DNA from: Bacilli bacterium
GTDB lineage: Bacteria; Bacillota_I; Bacilli_A; RF39; UBA660
Direction: 5' to 3'
Assembly: GCA_028693035.1 (NCBI GenBank)
Contig: JAQUWE010000015.1
Location: 1-41,753, forward strand
Length of the DNA stretch: 41,753 nt
Of this stretch, positions 1 through 8,410 are shown piece after piece. The position numbers and the translations under genes were made by a program. The number at the start of each line of letters is the position of its first letter. Position 1 is the first letter of the stretch. The notes under the pieces are model-generated. The model ran no database searches. It saw only the letters and a list, made by a program, of their open reading frames with translations, and had not been told where the DNA came from.

Positions 1-19
1 TATAAAAATATACCCCCAG

Positions 20-41
20 AAAAAAACATCATTTCTGATGT
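20..41 (-). terminator. Rho-independent terminator overlapping the ftsW stop
   Basis: On the minus strand a perfect 6-bp stem (ACATCA/TGATGT) closed by a GAAA tetraloop is followed by six T. The ftsW stop codon (TGA) lies inside the hairpin, so coding sequence and terminator share bases. It closes the mraY-ftsW end of the cluster. Confidence 0.75.
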
Positions 42-1120
42 CTACTTACATTAAGCAATATTCCCATAGAAGCCAAAGTAATCAGTAAACTACTTCCACC
101 ATAGCTTAAAAATGGGAGTGTAACCCCTGTAACGGGAATAAGTCCTACTACAACCATTAAATTTAAGATAGTCTGAAAAGCTAAACCAAAAGTAATGCCA
201 AAGCATAAATATTTACTAAATAAATCAGTACTGTTTCTTGCTAAAGAAAAACCTTTCCAAATAATCAAAAGAAATAAGCTGGTTACAATCACAATCCCTA
301 AAAAACCAAATTCTTCACTAATAATAGAAAAAATAAAATCTGTTTGTGGTTCTGGTAAATAAAAGTGTTTTTGCCTAGAGCCCCCAAGTCCCATACCAAA
401 AAGTCCTCCTGGCCCTATCGCATATAAAGATTGAATAATTTGAAACCCACTTCCAAGAGGATCTTTCCAAGGATTCATAAAGGACAATATCCTCTCTAAA
501 CGGTATGGCGCCGATAAGATGAGTCCTACAATTCCTGCGCCCCCTACAAGACCCACCTTCAAAAAGAAGTTAATAGGAACGCCTCCTACAAAAAGCATAC
601 CTACTATGGTCATTAAAATAATCATACCCGTTCCAAAGTCAGGCTGTAACATGATTAGCCCAAAGACAAGCAAAGAAAGGCCCAGGATAGGAAAAACACC
701 TTTGATAACCAAATGCATTTGTTTCTCTTTCATACATAAATACTTAGAAGTAAATATAATAAGCGCTAATTTCATAAATTCACTGGGCTGAATCCCAAAA
801 GAACCAATTCCAAACCAACTTCTACTTCCATTACGAATCGTACCAACACCAGGAATCAAAACCAAAACAAGTAAAATAAAACAAGCGATTAAAAAAACAT
901 GCGCTTTTTTATAATAAAGATGATAATCAATTTTACTGATTAAAAACATAAGAAAAACACCAATGATAAAAAATAAACCTTGATTCTTAATAAACTTGTA
1001 TGGATCATTAAATTTATAATCTGCCCATACATAAGAAGCAGAATAGATCATAAGAAGTCCGAATAAAGATAAGAGAATGATGCCTATAACAAGTAATATA
1101 TCTATTTTTCTTTTTTCCAT
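29..1120 (-). CDS. ftsW: FtsW/RodA/SpoVE-family peptidoglycan glycosyltransferase
   Basis: SEDS-family polytopic membrane protein that polymerises lipid II into glycan strands, working with a class B PBP. About ten hydrophobic segments are visible. Family signatures are present: IQPSEFMKLAL near residue 115, PEPQTDFIFSIISEE near 260 (containing the conserved extracytoplasmic Asp of the TDFIF motif) and LPFLSYGGSSL near the C-terminus. About 363 residues is normal for the family. I chose the ATG at 1120: AGGTGAT lies just upstream, whereas the longer GTG start at 1129 would sit inside that ribosome binding site. It follows mraY with a terminator between them, so it may be partly independently expressed. 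Proximity to mraY and a SpoVD-type PBP favours FtsW or SpoVE over RodA, but sequence alone does not separate them. Confidence 0.93.
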   Translation of the reverse strand: MEKRKIDILLVIGIILLSLFGLLMIYSASYVWADYKFNDPYKFIKNQGLFFIIGVFLMFLISKIDYHLYYKKAHVFLIACFILLVLVLIPGVGTIRNGSRSWFGIGSFGIQPSEFMKLALIIFTSKYLCMKEKQMHLVIKGVFPILGLSLLVFGLIMLQPDFGTGMIILMTIVGMLFVGGVPINFFLKVGLVGGAGIVGLILSAPYRLERILSFMNPWKDPLGSGFQIIQSLYAIGPGGLFGMGLGGSRQKHFYLPEPQTDFIFSIISEEFGFLGIVIVTSLFLLIIWKGFSLARNSTDLFSKYLCFGITFGLAFQTILNLMVVVGLIPVTGVTLPFLSYGGSSLLITLASMGILLNVSRHQK

Positions 1121-1155
1121 CTTTATCACCTATCTATATATATGCCTTTTGACAT

Positions 1156-1192
1156 AAAAAAAGGACAAAGTATACCCCTGTATTTTATCCTT
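1156..1192 (-). terminator. Terminator between mraY and ftsW
   Basis: Directly after the mraY stop, the minus strand has a 14-position stem (AAGGATAAAATACA against TATACTTTGTCCTT, with two mismatches and one G-T pair), a GGGG loop and a run of T. It should uncouple ftsW from mraY at least partly. I see no convincing promoter in the roughly 35 bases between this hairpin and the ftsW ribosome binding site. Confidence 0.7.
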
Positions 1193-1202
1193 ATTTTGAC
1201 AT

Positions 1203-2195
1203 TTATAAATAAGCACCGTATATAATAGCAAGCAAAGCACCTATTAGACCTACTACCCAAAATAATTTCACAATATCTCTTTCTTGCCAACCTTGTTTTT
1301 CAAAACTATGGTGCAAAGGGGCCATAGGAAAGAGCCTTTTCTTTGTTAACTTATAATAATATCTTTGTAAAATAACAGATACTGTTTCAATGACAAAAAC
1401 AATCATCAATAAAACGAGTAGTAACTCATGTCTTGTTAAAATGGCAATCGCACCAAGTACACCACCGAGTGCTAAAGAGCCAGTATCTCCCATAAATACT
1501 TTTGCCGGACTGACATTAAAAATGAGAAACCCAAGAATAGCCCCTACTAAAATAAAACAGAAAAGGGAAATCTCTTGGTACCCTTCCAACCAGTCTGCTG
1601 CATAAGCAATAATACCAAAGGCCAGTAAAGCAATGGCGGATAAGCCACCTGCAAGACCATCTAGTCCATCTGTTAAATTGACAGCATTAGAACTGGCTAC
1701 CAAGATGAATAGAATAAAGATTCCATAAAACCAGCCTATATTCCATTTAAAACCAATTGAATGAATCCATAGAAGAGGTTCATTTCCTCCTCTCATAAAC
1801 AAGTAGAAAAACAATATTGCCAGCACAATTTGCATGCCCATTTTGCTTCCTTCAGATAGTCCAGCATTATTATGTCTTTTAATGATTAAATAGTCATCAA
1901 TGAAACCAATCAAACAATATCCAACAAATGTTAGAAGAATAATGAGAAAATTGGTTGACATTTGGATTTTTCCAGTCATCCATAAAAGGATACAGGTAAC
2001 AAGAGAAGCAATGATAAAGATAAGTCCCCCCATAGTAGGGGTCCCCTCTTTTCCTCTATGTGCATCCTCTAAATAAATACTTAACCTTTGCCCTGCTTTG
2101 ATTTTTTTCAAAAGAGGTATCAGAGCAAGTGCAACAACAGTAGCTAACAAGAAACTCACCATAAGTGCTAATGCAGATTTTGTAAGTACTAGCAT
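1203..2195 (-). CDS. mraY: Phospho-N-acetylmuramoyl-pentapeptide transferase
   Basis: Transfers phospho-MurNAc-pentapeptide from UDP to undecaprenyl phosphate, making lipid I at the cytoplasmic membrane. The 330-residue polytopic protein carries the family motifs in order: PTMGG near residue 53, the DD pair at 100-101 followed by KRHNNAGLS, NAVNLTDGLDGLAGG near 170, VFMGDTGSLALG near 235, and the C-terminal PLHHSFE histidine motif. The length matches other MraY proteins. The ATG is preceded by GGGAGGAAATATT. It lies 12 bases after the upstream PBP gene and is probably cotranscribed with it. In the classical order murE would precede and murD follow; neither is here. Confidence 0.97.
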   Translation of the reverse strand: MLVLTKSALALMVSFLLATVVALALIPLLKKIKAGQRLSIYLEDAHRGKEGTPTMGGLIFIIASLVTCILLWMTGKIQMSTNFLIILLTFVGYCLIGFIDDYLIIKRHNNAGLSEGSKMGMQIVLAILFFYLFMRGGNEPLLWIHSIGFKWNIGWFYGIFILFILVASSNAVNLTDGLDGLAGGLSAIALLAFGIIAYAADWLEGYQEISLFCFILVGAILGFLIFNVSPAKVFMGDTGSLALGGVLGAIAILTRHELLLVLLMIVFVIETVSVILQRYYYKLTKKRLFPMAPLHHSFEKQGWQERDIVKLFWVVGLIGALLAIIYGAYL

Positions 2196-2207
2196 AATAT
2201 TTCCTCC

Positions 2208-4118
2208 CTACCCTAACATAAGTCTTACTTTTTCGCCCTCTAAAATACGTTCCCCTGCTTTTGGAGACTGGAATGTAATCGTATCTCCTTCTCCGCTATA
2301 TAAAGGGCTTAAGTCTTTTAATAACTCGCTTGCATCTTTCTTACTTTTACCCATTACATCAGGTACTGTTACATATTTTTTTTCACCAAGAGCTGTATTG
2401 TAATTTTTTTCACTTGCACCATCAGGTTTCTTTATTTTTAATATATCGATTAAATCTAACATGATATTTCTAACAATAGGTCCTGCGATGGTTCCCCCAA
2501 ACTGTGTAACTCCTTTGGCATTGTCAACAGCAATATAAACAACCACTTCTGGATCATTGGCAGGCATGAATCCCATAAAGGAAACAGTATAATTACCGAC
2601 CATATAAACCCCATTTTTTACTTTTTGTGCAGTACCTGTTTTGCCACCTACTCGGTATCCGTCAATAAAAGCGGTTCTACCTGTTCCATTGGTTACAACA
2701 CTTTCTAAAGCAGCTCTTACTTTGGCACTTGTTTCTTCTTTAATAACCCTTCGTACTTTTGTCTTTTTGGTTTCTTTTACAACCGTATTGGTTTCTGGTT
2801 CGTTTAAACTTTTTACAACATAAGGTTTATATAAAACACCTCCATTTACAGCCGCACTTACAGCTGTGATTTGCTGGATAGGCGTTACGGATACACCTTG
2901 CCCAAAAGCTGTAGTAGCAAGTTCTACGGGTCCTACTTTATCTAGTTTAAATAAGATACCAGAGCCTTCCCCATTTAAATCAATGCCTGTTTTTTTACCA
3001 AATCCAAATTTATTGATATAATTAAATAGTTTTTCTTTTCCAAGTCTTTGTCCGAGGGCCACAAATCCAGGGTTGCACGAATTTTCTACAACCTGTAAGA
3101 AGGTTTGGTCTCCATGACCTCCATGCTTCCAACACTTAATACGGGCATTTTCTACCTGCACAGATCCTGTGTCATGAAAATGATCCTTTTCCAAATCCAC
3201 TGTATTTTCTTCTAAGGATGCGGCAAGGGTAATAATTTTGAAAGTAGAACCAGGTTCATACGTAGACCAAATAGGTAAATTACGATTGATTTCTTCTACT
3301 GAATACTGCTGGTACTTAGTAGGAGAAAAGGTGGGTCTTGATGACATGGCTAGTACTTCCCCTGTTTTAGGATCCATAATAATGCCAATGGCCTGATCTG
3401 GACTATATTTTGAGACAGCATTATCAAGTTCTCTTTCTAAAACTCTTTGTACTTCATGATTAATGGTCAATGTTAAATTCACACCATCTTGTGGTTTCTC
3501 ATAGATTTCGGATACATCTAGTTTATTTCCTTTCGCATCACTAAAGTACTTAATAGAACCATATTTTCCTGTTAAATAATCATTATACATAAGTTCCAAA
3601 CCACTTAATCCTTGGTTATCAATTCCTACGAAACCAAGGGTATGAGAAAGTTCTGTATCAAAAGGATAGTTTCTTTTTGATTCTTTTACCAAATACACAC
3701 CATCTAATTTTAAAGCATTTATTTTATCAGCAACTTCATAGGAAAGCCTTCTTCCTTCGGGATGGACTCTTTCAATAGAAGTCTTTTTATTGACATGCGC
3801 TGCCATAGCTTTTTTAGTAATGCCTAAAACTTCTGCCAATTTTTCTGTTGTTTCTTCTTTATCTTTGATTTGATTAGGAATCAATACCAAAGACGTCGTC
3901 GTTAGGTTATCTGCTAAAACAGTACCATTGCGATCATAAATAAGTCCTCTACTTGACTCTACTGGTAAATTCCTACTCCATAGATTGGAAGCAAAATTAT
4001 TTAATTTTTTATAATCAATAACCTGAATATAAAAGACTTTTCCAATAATAACAACAAAGAGTACTATAATAATGAGTAAAATAATTTTAATACGTATGTG
4101 AATATTTTTAACAAACAA
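2208..4118 (-). CDS. SpoVD/FtsI-type class B penicillin-binding protein with one PASTA domain
   Basis: Membrane-anchored D,D-transpeptidase that cross-links septal or spore-cortex peptidoglycan. An N-terminal membrane anchor (residues about 10-30) precedes a PBP dimerisation domain with the ESSRGLIYDRNG signature and a transpeptidase domain with all three active-site motifs: STFK near 291, SCN near 347 and KTGTAQ near 492. One C-terminal PASTA domain (YVTVPDVMGKS onward) ends the 636-residue protein. The start is a TTG at 4118, with GAGGTG seven bases upstream; no ATG exists before the anchor, so the rare start is required. It is the second class B PBP in the window. Its place before mraY and its single PASTA domain resemble SpoVD, but I see no sporulation promoter and leave the symbol blank. 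Confidence 0.92.
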   Translation of the reverse strand: MFVKNIHIRIKIILLIIIVLFVVIIGKVFYIQVIDYKKLNNFASNLWSRNLPVESSRGLIYDRNGTVLADNLTTTSLVLIPNQIKDKEETTEKLAEVLGITKKAMAAHVNKKTSIERVHPEGRRLSYEVADKINALKLDGVYLVKESKRNYPFDTELSHTLGFVGIDNQGLSGLELMYNDYLTGKYGSIKYFSDAKGNKLDVSEIYEKPQDGVNLTLTINHEVQRVLERELDNAVSKYSPDQAIGIIMDPKTGEVLAMSSRPTFSPTKYQQYSVEEINRNLPIWSTYEPGSTFKIITLAASLEENTVDLEKDHFHDTGSVQVENARIKCWKHGGHGDQTFLQVVENSCNPGFVALGQRLGKEKLFNYINKFGFGKKTGIDLNGEGSGILFKLDKVGPVELATTAFGQGVSVTPIQQITAVSAAVNGGVLYKPYVVKSLNEPETNTVVKETKKTKVRRVIKEETSAKVRAALESVVTNGTGRTAFIDGYRVGGKTGTAQKVKNGVYMVGNYTVSFMGFMPANDPEVVVYIAVDNAKGVTQFGGTIAGPIVRNIMLDLIDILKIKKPDGASEKNYNTALGEKKYVTVPDVMGKSKKDASELLKDLSPLYSGEGDTITFQSPKAGERILEGEKVRLMLG

Positions 4119-4180
4119 TGTGCTTCACCTCTACATAACTATATGTACAAGCATCAAAAAAAGAAGTATAAATTGACAGA

Positions 4181-4207
4181 AAAAAAGCAATAGAATTTCT
4201 TCTATTG
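4181..4207 (-). terminator. Terminator at the end of the polysaccharide module
   Basis: A perfect 8-bp stem (CAATAGAA/TTCTATTG, GAAA loop on the minus strand) followed by C and a T tract, just after the stop at 4212. It separates the polysaccharide region from the second part of the division cluster. Confidence 0.85.
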
Positions 4208-4211
4208 TTTC

Positions 4212-5249
4212 TTATAAAGCTTTTAAATTTCCTGTTTCATCTAATAAGAATAGTAACATTTCAGAAGCTGTCCATAGATGGGTAGGACTTGTTTTATTTT
4301 CTACATAACTATTATTTAAAACACGTAGTGACTCATAGTCTGCTTCAGTGCCATTACTTTCATAAGAAAGCGGATATAATGTACTGGTTGCGGTAAGTTT
4401 ACCCATTTGAATTGTATGATACTGTGCATAAGCTAAATAAGGAAAATCTGCACTTTCATTGGTACCATACCACTGTTTTTTTACATCTTTATGCCACCAA
4501 GCAAGAGAACCATAGGTATCCTCTACATTTTTTATCTTTATAGTTGTTTTTTCCTTCTGTGCTTTCATTCCAAGGTCGTACCACAAACTTTGATAAAGGG
4601 GGTGCTCTCCTCCATCAGTACTTCCATTTAAATAAGAACCTTTTTTATTTTCATGGATAAGGGTACTGGCTTCTTTTTTTATGTTTTCTACCAAAGTAGT
4701 TTTGTCTTTTTTAGAAGCGGATACTATATAAAGAAGTTCTCCAAGATTATCAGCTTCCTCTACTCCATTATTTTGTTTGTCATACATCTCTTTTACATCA
4801 TCTACAAAAGGTTGTATTAAATTTATATTATTGGTTTGTTTCAAAACCATGGCTGCCATAGCGGCGTCTCTATACCAAACAGAATCATATACAAGGAAAT
4901 TAGGAAGAGGTTCCCCATTTTTAATATTGATTAAGATTTCACTATACAAAACTTTTTTTACTTGCGCATATTTTTGTTTAGTAAAATTTTCTAAATGAAG
5001 TTTTGTCTCTGTTCCTTCTAATCTCGTTTTTTTATCATTTTCTGTGACATAAATACCTGTTTCTTCTTCCACTATTTTTATCATTTTTCCATCTTTTGTT
5101 TGTAAGATAACACTATATAAATTTGGAATTACAAGATAATTTTCAGTATCCCATTCTTTTAAAACGGTATTGTCTTCTAAGTTGATTAATTTTCCTTCTT
5201 TAAACAAAAGCTTTGTTCTGTTTCCAAGTCCAAAGAAATAATACTGCAT
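4212..5249 (-). CDS. Probable extracellular domain, separated by a frameshift from the upstream membrane protein
   Basis: Not recognised with confidence. The 345-residue listed frame has a beta-rich start and a helical C-terminal half with an aromatic and acidic pattern (YDSVWYRDAAMAAMV, EEADNLGELLY, LAWWHKD), reminiscent of six-hairpin (alpha/alpha) glycosidase-like folds; that is only a resemblance. There is no signal peptide, membrane segment or ribosome binding site before the ATG at 5249. The frame stays open upstream to 5336 and reads plausibly there (HAKEYKSFIKKYEATIVHKF). The gene before it ends in another frame at 5288 with a C-terminal membrane segment and a short exported tail. A single missing base near 5290-5320 would account for the split. 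I infer that this is the outside domain of that protein, or of a membrane-anchored protein beginning near 5523. Confidence 0.55.
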   Translation of the reverse strand: MQYYFFGLGNRTKLLFKEGKLINLEDNTVLKEWDTENYLVIPNLYSVILQTKDGKMIKIVEEETGIYVTENDKKTRLEGTETKLHLENFTKQKYAQVKKVLYSEILINIKNGEPLPNFLVYDSVWYRDAAMAAMVLKQTNNINLIQPFVDDVKEMYDKQNNGVEEADNLGELLYIVSASKKDKTTLVENIKKEASTLIHENKKGSYLNGSTDGGEHPLYQSLWYDLGMKAQKEKTTIKIKNVEDTYGSLAWWHKDVKKQWYGTNESADFPYLAYAQYHTIQMGKLTATSTLYPLSYESNGTEADYESLRVLNNSYVENKTSPTHLWTASEMLLFLLDETGNLKAL

Positions 5250-5287
5250 GTCATCAAACTTATGAACAATTGTAGCTTCATATTTTT

Positions 5288-7435
5288 TTATAAACGATTT
5301 ATATTCTTTTGCGTGGTTAGATAAGAGGCATATTCTTTAGGAAATGCTTTTTTTAAATCCTTATTTGGTTCATACACTTTCACATTAGAAAGAGACGTTG
5401 TCCCTACCCTAACTCCTAAGAATTTTTCATGTTGTGGGATTGCTTGGATTCCAATGAAAAGGCAACTCCAAAGTGCGAATAGAATAATCATTAAAATTCC
5501 ATATTTTATTTTTTCATTTCCCATTACTATTTTTTTGAGACAACGCAGAATAAAGAATAAGAAAAAGTAACTAAGCAAAATAATGCATAGAATAAAGAGT
5601 AATAGAAAGAATAGGGAAAAATAAGTAACGAAATAATTGGGTGTTAATACCGTAGAAGCCAAATATAAAAGTTGTTTAAAACGGTATAAGTTAAGAAGTG
5701 CGGTCGCAGTTGTAAGGAGAGTCAGTAAAATGACAAGTCCTTTTTTTATCTTCTTAGAAGGTTCTTTATAATGCGTAAAGAATAATAGAAATGGCAAATA
5801 TAAGAAATGAAGTGCATAAAGGAAAGCACATACATTTCCGTAAATAATATGAAGAGCTGTATTAAATAGTAGAGATAGTAAAAGACCTACTGTAAGCCAG
5901 CTATGCTTCTTATATTGCCAAATCACAAACCCTAAAACAACAGTATAGAAAAGTGCAACCAAAGTTATGGATAAAATAGAAGTCTTAGAAAAATCAATAA
6001 ATTGATCTTTTTCTAAATATAAAGGAGATGCGACTAAAGCGTGAATATAGTCTCCTTTGATAACGTTCTTGATTTGTCTCATAGAAATACTTTTTTCGAT
6101 ATAACTATCTTCTTCTGTATAATTCTCTTTAAAATCTGTTATAACGGGTGTATTCTGCCAAACCATGTTTTGGAAAAAAGAAAGACCAATTACCAAAAGA
6201 ACAGTAACAAGATTAATCAAAAATAATTTTTTAAATGATACTTTCTTACTCATCCATAAAATGAAAGAACCTATTAAGAAAATTACATAATTGGTAATAG
6301 TAATAGAGGCTGTTAATATACCAAATCCTATTAAAAGATATAAATCCTTTTTCTCTACTTTCTCCTTTTTCATCATCTTCGCTATATGATACCAGAGTGC
6401 AAGTAAGAAAAGAGCTGCTATATTATAAAGTTCTATACCTGCAGTAAAAACCATATTAGAAAAAGTAAAACCAAAAAGAAATACCATAGGAAGTTTTATC
6501 TTATCTTCTTTTACAAATAAAGAAGCAAATTTATATAATAGTGTAACACTGGTAGCGGTTACAATGCTAAGTAAAACAATAATGGCAATGGTTTTATCAA
6601 TCGTAAGTCCACTGATTAGTAAGACAAGTGGCTGCGTGATTAAAACAAATAATGGATGTACTTTTATTCTATAATGGTTTGCAAACACATCACTCATATC
6701 TCCTATGACTCTTGGACTATCTGCATTAAAGAGAACGTCAAAGGCTTTAGAAAAATCATAATGATAAGAAAGTAAAGTACCTAATACCAAATAAAGGGTT
6801 AGGAAGAAAAAGAAAATACCAAGTGCTTTTTTATTCTCTTTTCTTTTAAGTAAAACTTTCTCATTAAATGGTTCTACTACACCATTTGTTACTAGAAAAG
6901 AATGCTCAGCAAGTTTAACAAGGGGCAAGTCATGCAAAGAATCTGTATAAAAAGAGTGGATAGAAGCATTCCCTACTTCTTTATTTAATCTTCTTATTTT
7001 TTCTTTACCCTTGCAGTTTTCTCCTTTTATTTCTCCTGTTTTTTTATCCATCACTGTCGCAATTAAAGATACATTAGAAAAAGAAGATAAAAAAGGCTTT
7101 AATAAAAAAGTTGGAGAAGCACTGATTACATAAATAGAATTTCCTTTTTCTACTTCTTTTAAGAAGAAGGAAGCAATTTTATTTTGTTTCTTTTTCCAAA
7201 ATTCTGCTACTAGATCATCTACATTTTCTAGTTTTGTTAAAAATGAAAAAAAGATTTGTTTATACGTAGAAGAAGAAATTCTATGTAACATATAAAGTAC
7301 CGTAAACCATACATATTTAAAAAACAAAGTCCATATTTTTTTGTTTTTCCCTAAAGCAAAAAACATAAAATCAATAGAACTATCTCCTTTATAAATCGTT
7401 CCATCAAAATCATACACATCTATTTTCTTATCCAT
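5288..7435 (-). CDS. HAD-IB phosphatase fused to a GT-C-like polytopic membrane domain
   Basis: Two-part protein. The first roughly 200 residues form a HAD-IB (SerB-like) phosphatase with DFDGT near residue 9, VISASP near 106, a Lys-containing GKEKIRR segment and TDSLHDLPL near 160. The remaining 500 or so hold at least ten membrane segments; an acidic loop after the first (NADSPRVIGDM) resembles GT-C glycosyltransferases using polyprenyl-phosphate sugars. The ATG at 7435 follows GGGAGGTGTGCTTT and overlaps the 3' end of the UbiA gene by 8 bp, so translation is coupled. With that neighbour I infer dephosphorylation of a polyprenyl-phosphoryl-pentose 5-phosphate and sugar transfer by the membrane part. 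The last 78 residues (from the Met at 5523) add a further membrane segment and exported tail that the frame shift at about 5300 truncates. An A7 run (5530-5536) lies just before that Met; loss of one A would stop the membrane domain at TAG. Confidence 0.75.
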   Translation of the reverse strand: MDKKIDVYDFDGTIYKGDSSIDFMFFALGKNKKIWTLFFKYVWFTVLYMLHRISSSTYKQIFFSFLTKLENVDDLVAEFWKKKQNKIASFFLKEVEKGNSIYVISASPTFLLKPFLSSFSNVSLIATVMDKKTGEIKGENCKGKEKIRRLNKEVGNASIHSFYTDSLHDLPLVKLAEHSFLVTNGVVEPFNEKVLLKRKENKKALGIFFFFLTLYLVLGTLLSYHYDFSKAFDVLFNADSPRVIGDMSDVFANHYRIKVHPLFVLITQPLVLLISGLTIDKTIAIIVLLSIVTATSVTLLYKFASLFVKEDKIKLPMVFLFGFTFSNMVFTAGIELYNIAALFLLALWYHIAKMMKKEKVEKKDLYLLIGFGILTASITITNYVIFLIGSFILWMSKKVSFKKLFLINLVTVLLVIGLSFFQNMVWQNTPVITDFKENYTEEDSYIEKSISMRQIKNVIKGDYIHALVASPLYLEKDQFIDFSKTSILSITLVALFYTVVLGFVIWQYKKHSWLTVGLLLSLLFNTALHIIYGNVCAFLYALHFLYLPFLLFFTHYKEPSKKIKKGLVILLTLLTTATALLNLYRFKQLLYLASTVLTPNYFVTYFSLFFLLLFILCIILLSYFFLFFILRCLKKIVMGNEKIKYGILMIILFALWSCLFIGIQAIPQHEKFLGVRVGTTSLSNVKVYEPNKDLKKAFPKEYASYLTTQKNINRL

Positions 7436-8295
7436 AAAGCACACCTCCCATATAAATTCCATAAAGTAAAACGGTCACAAGCAATATTTTATCTTGAAAG
7501 AGAACATCTACAGGATCTCCAAGAGAATCTCCTTCTACAATAAGGCTATAGCGCATTACAATAAAAATGACAAAGAGAAGACTATAGATAAGTAAATTGC
7601 CACCTCCAACTGTACACCATAAAGAATAGAAAACAAGTGTAAGTGCTAGAAAAAGGTACATAAATTTATCTAAAAACTCTTTGGTATAATATTTTAAAAC
7701 AGGTCTTGCATCTGCTTTATTTTTTAATAACTCGCCTCTTCTTTTTCCTATAACCAAATATAAAGCACCTGATAAAACGGTTAAATAAAGCCAGCTAGAT
7801 ATTTCTACATCAACTACTACACCACCAAAGTAAACGCGCAATAAAAAGCCAGACGCCAAAATCATAATGTCTACAATAGGAATATGTTTTGCCCATTTAC
7901 TATAAAGTAAATTAAGAACAATATAAATAAGAATAAAAGCATTTGAAAAAAGATATTGTTCCAAAGAAAAAAATATTGCTTTTATATAAAACAAATTGAA
8001 TCAATTCTGTCAAAATAAAGAGAAAAACAAGAATTCCTTTTGCTTTTCCTTTACTAACAGCCCCAGACGCAATGGCTCTTTTCTTTTTAATAGGATGTTT
8101 TTTATCACTCTCGTAATCCAATAAATCATTAAAAATATAAACAACTGACGCAGCTAATGAAAATGATAAAAATTCAATAAAGCTGACAGTCAATAATTTT
8201 ATACTCATAAAATGACCACTAAAAATTAAAGGAAGAAAAATTAGTATATTTTTAATATAATGTTTGACTCTTAATAATGAACTATACTTCTTCAT
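7428..8295 (-). pseudogene. UbiA-family polyprenyl-phosphate phosphoribosyltransferase, frameshifted
   Basis: Two overlapping frames (8295-7912 and 7994-7428) together make one normal-length UbiA-family prenyltransferase of about 288 residues. The first holds the LLRVKHYIKNILIFLPLIF start and the Asp-rich motif NDLLDYESDKKHP; the second holds LYSKWAKHIPIVDIMILA, FLLRVYFGG and a C-terminal GDPVDVLFQDKIL, typical of the decaprenyl-phosphate phosphoribosyltransferase subgroup (Rv3806c-like), which uses PRPP. The second frame is +1 to the first, as expected from one extra base; an A7 run at 7967-7973 and an A6 run at 7946-7951 (plus strand) lie exactly in the overlap. The second frame has no ribosome binding site. 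The first ATG has AAGGTG upstream. This could be a dead gene, a slippage-switched gene or a sequencing error. Confidence 0.8.
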
Positions 8296-8323
8296 ACATA
8301 CTCACACCTTACATTCTTTTTAT

Positions 8324-8357
8324 ACTATACCATAAATTCTAAACGATGCCTAGTCAA
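8324..8357 (-). promoter_or_regulatory. Promoter for the UbiA/HAD/GT-C module
   Basis: On the minus strand TTGACT (8352-8357) is followed 17 bases later by TATGGT, which runs straight into an extended -10, TGGTATAGT (8324-8332). Either -10 is usable. It starts just after the terminator behind cpsB, so the downstream module has its own transcript. Confidence 0.6.
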
Positions 8358-8386
8358 AAAAAGCTTCCATAAAAGAAAGTTTTTTT
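8356..8386 (-). terminator. Terminator after cpsB
   Basis: Stem CTTTC/GGAAG with a six-base loop and flanking A and T runs on both sides (plus-strand hairpin 8364-8379). It is only moderately stable. It separates the capsule regulatory genes from the following module. Confidence 0.55.
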
Positions 8387-8410
8387 ACTATATATCATTT
8401 TTGTATATTT

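Noticed and set aside
4119-4180. Promoter for the spoVD-type pbp-mraY unit
   Set aside because: A TATAGT is present on the minus strand but no acceptable -35 at usual spacing; not strong enough to list as a feature.
5288-5336. Programmed -1 ribosomal frameshift
   Set aside because: No canonical slippery heptamer in the zero frame and no evident downstream stem; an indel is simpler.
7428-7994. Second half of the UbiA frame as an independent gene
   Set aside because: It starts without a ribosome binding site, lacks the Asp-rich motif, and completes the family only when joined to the first half.
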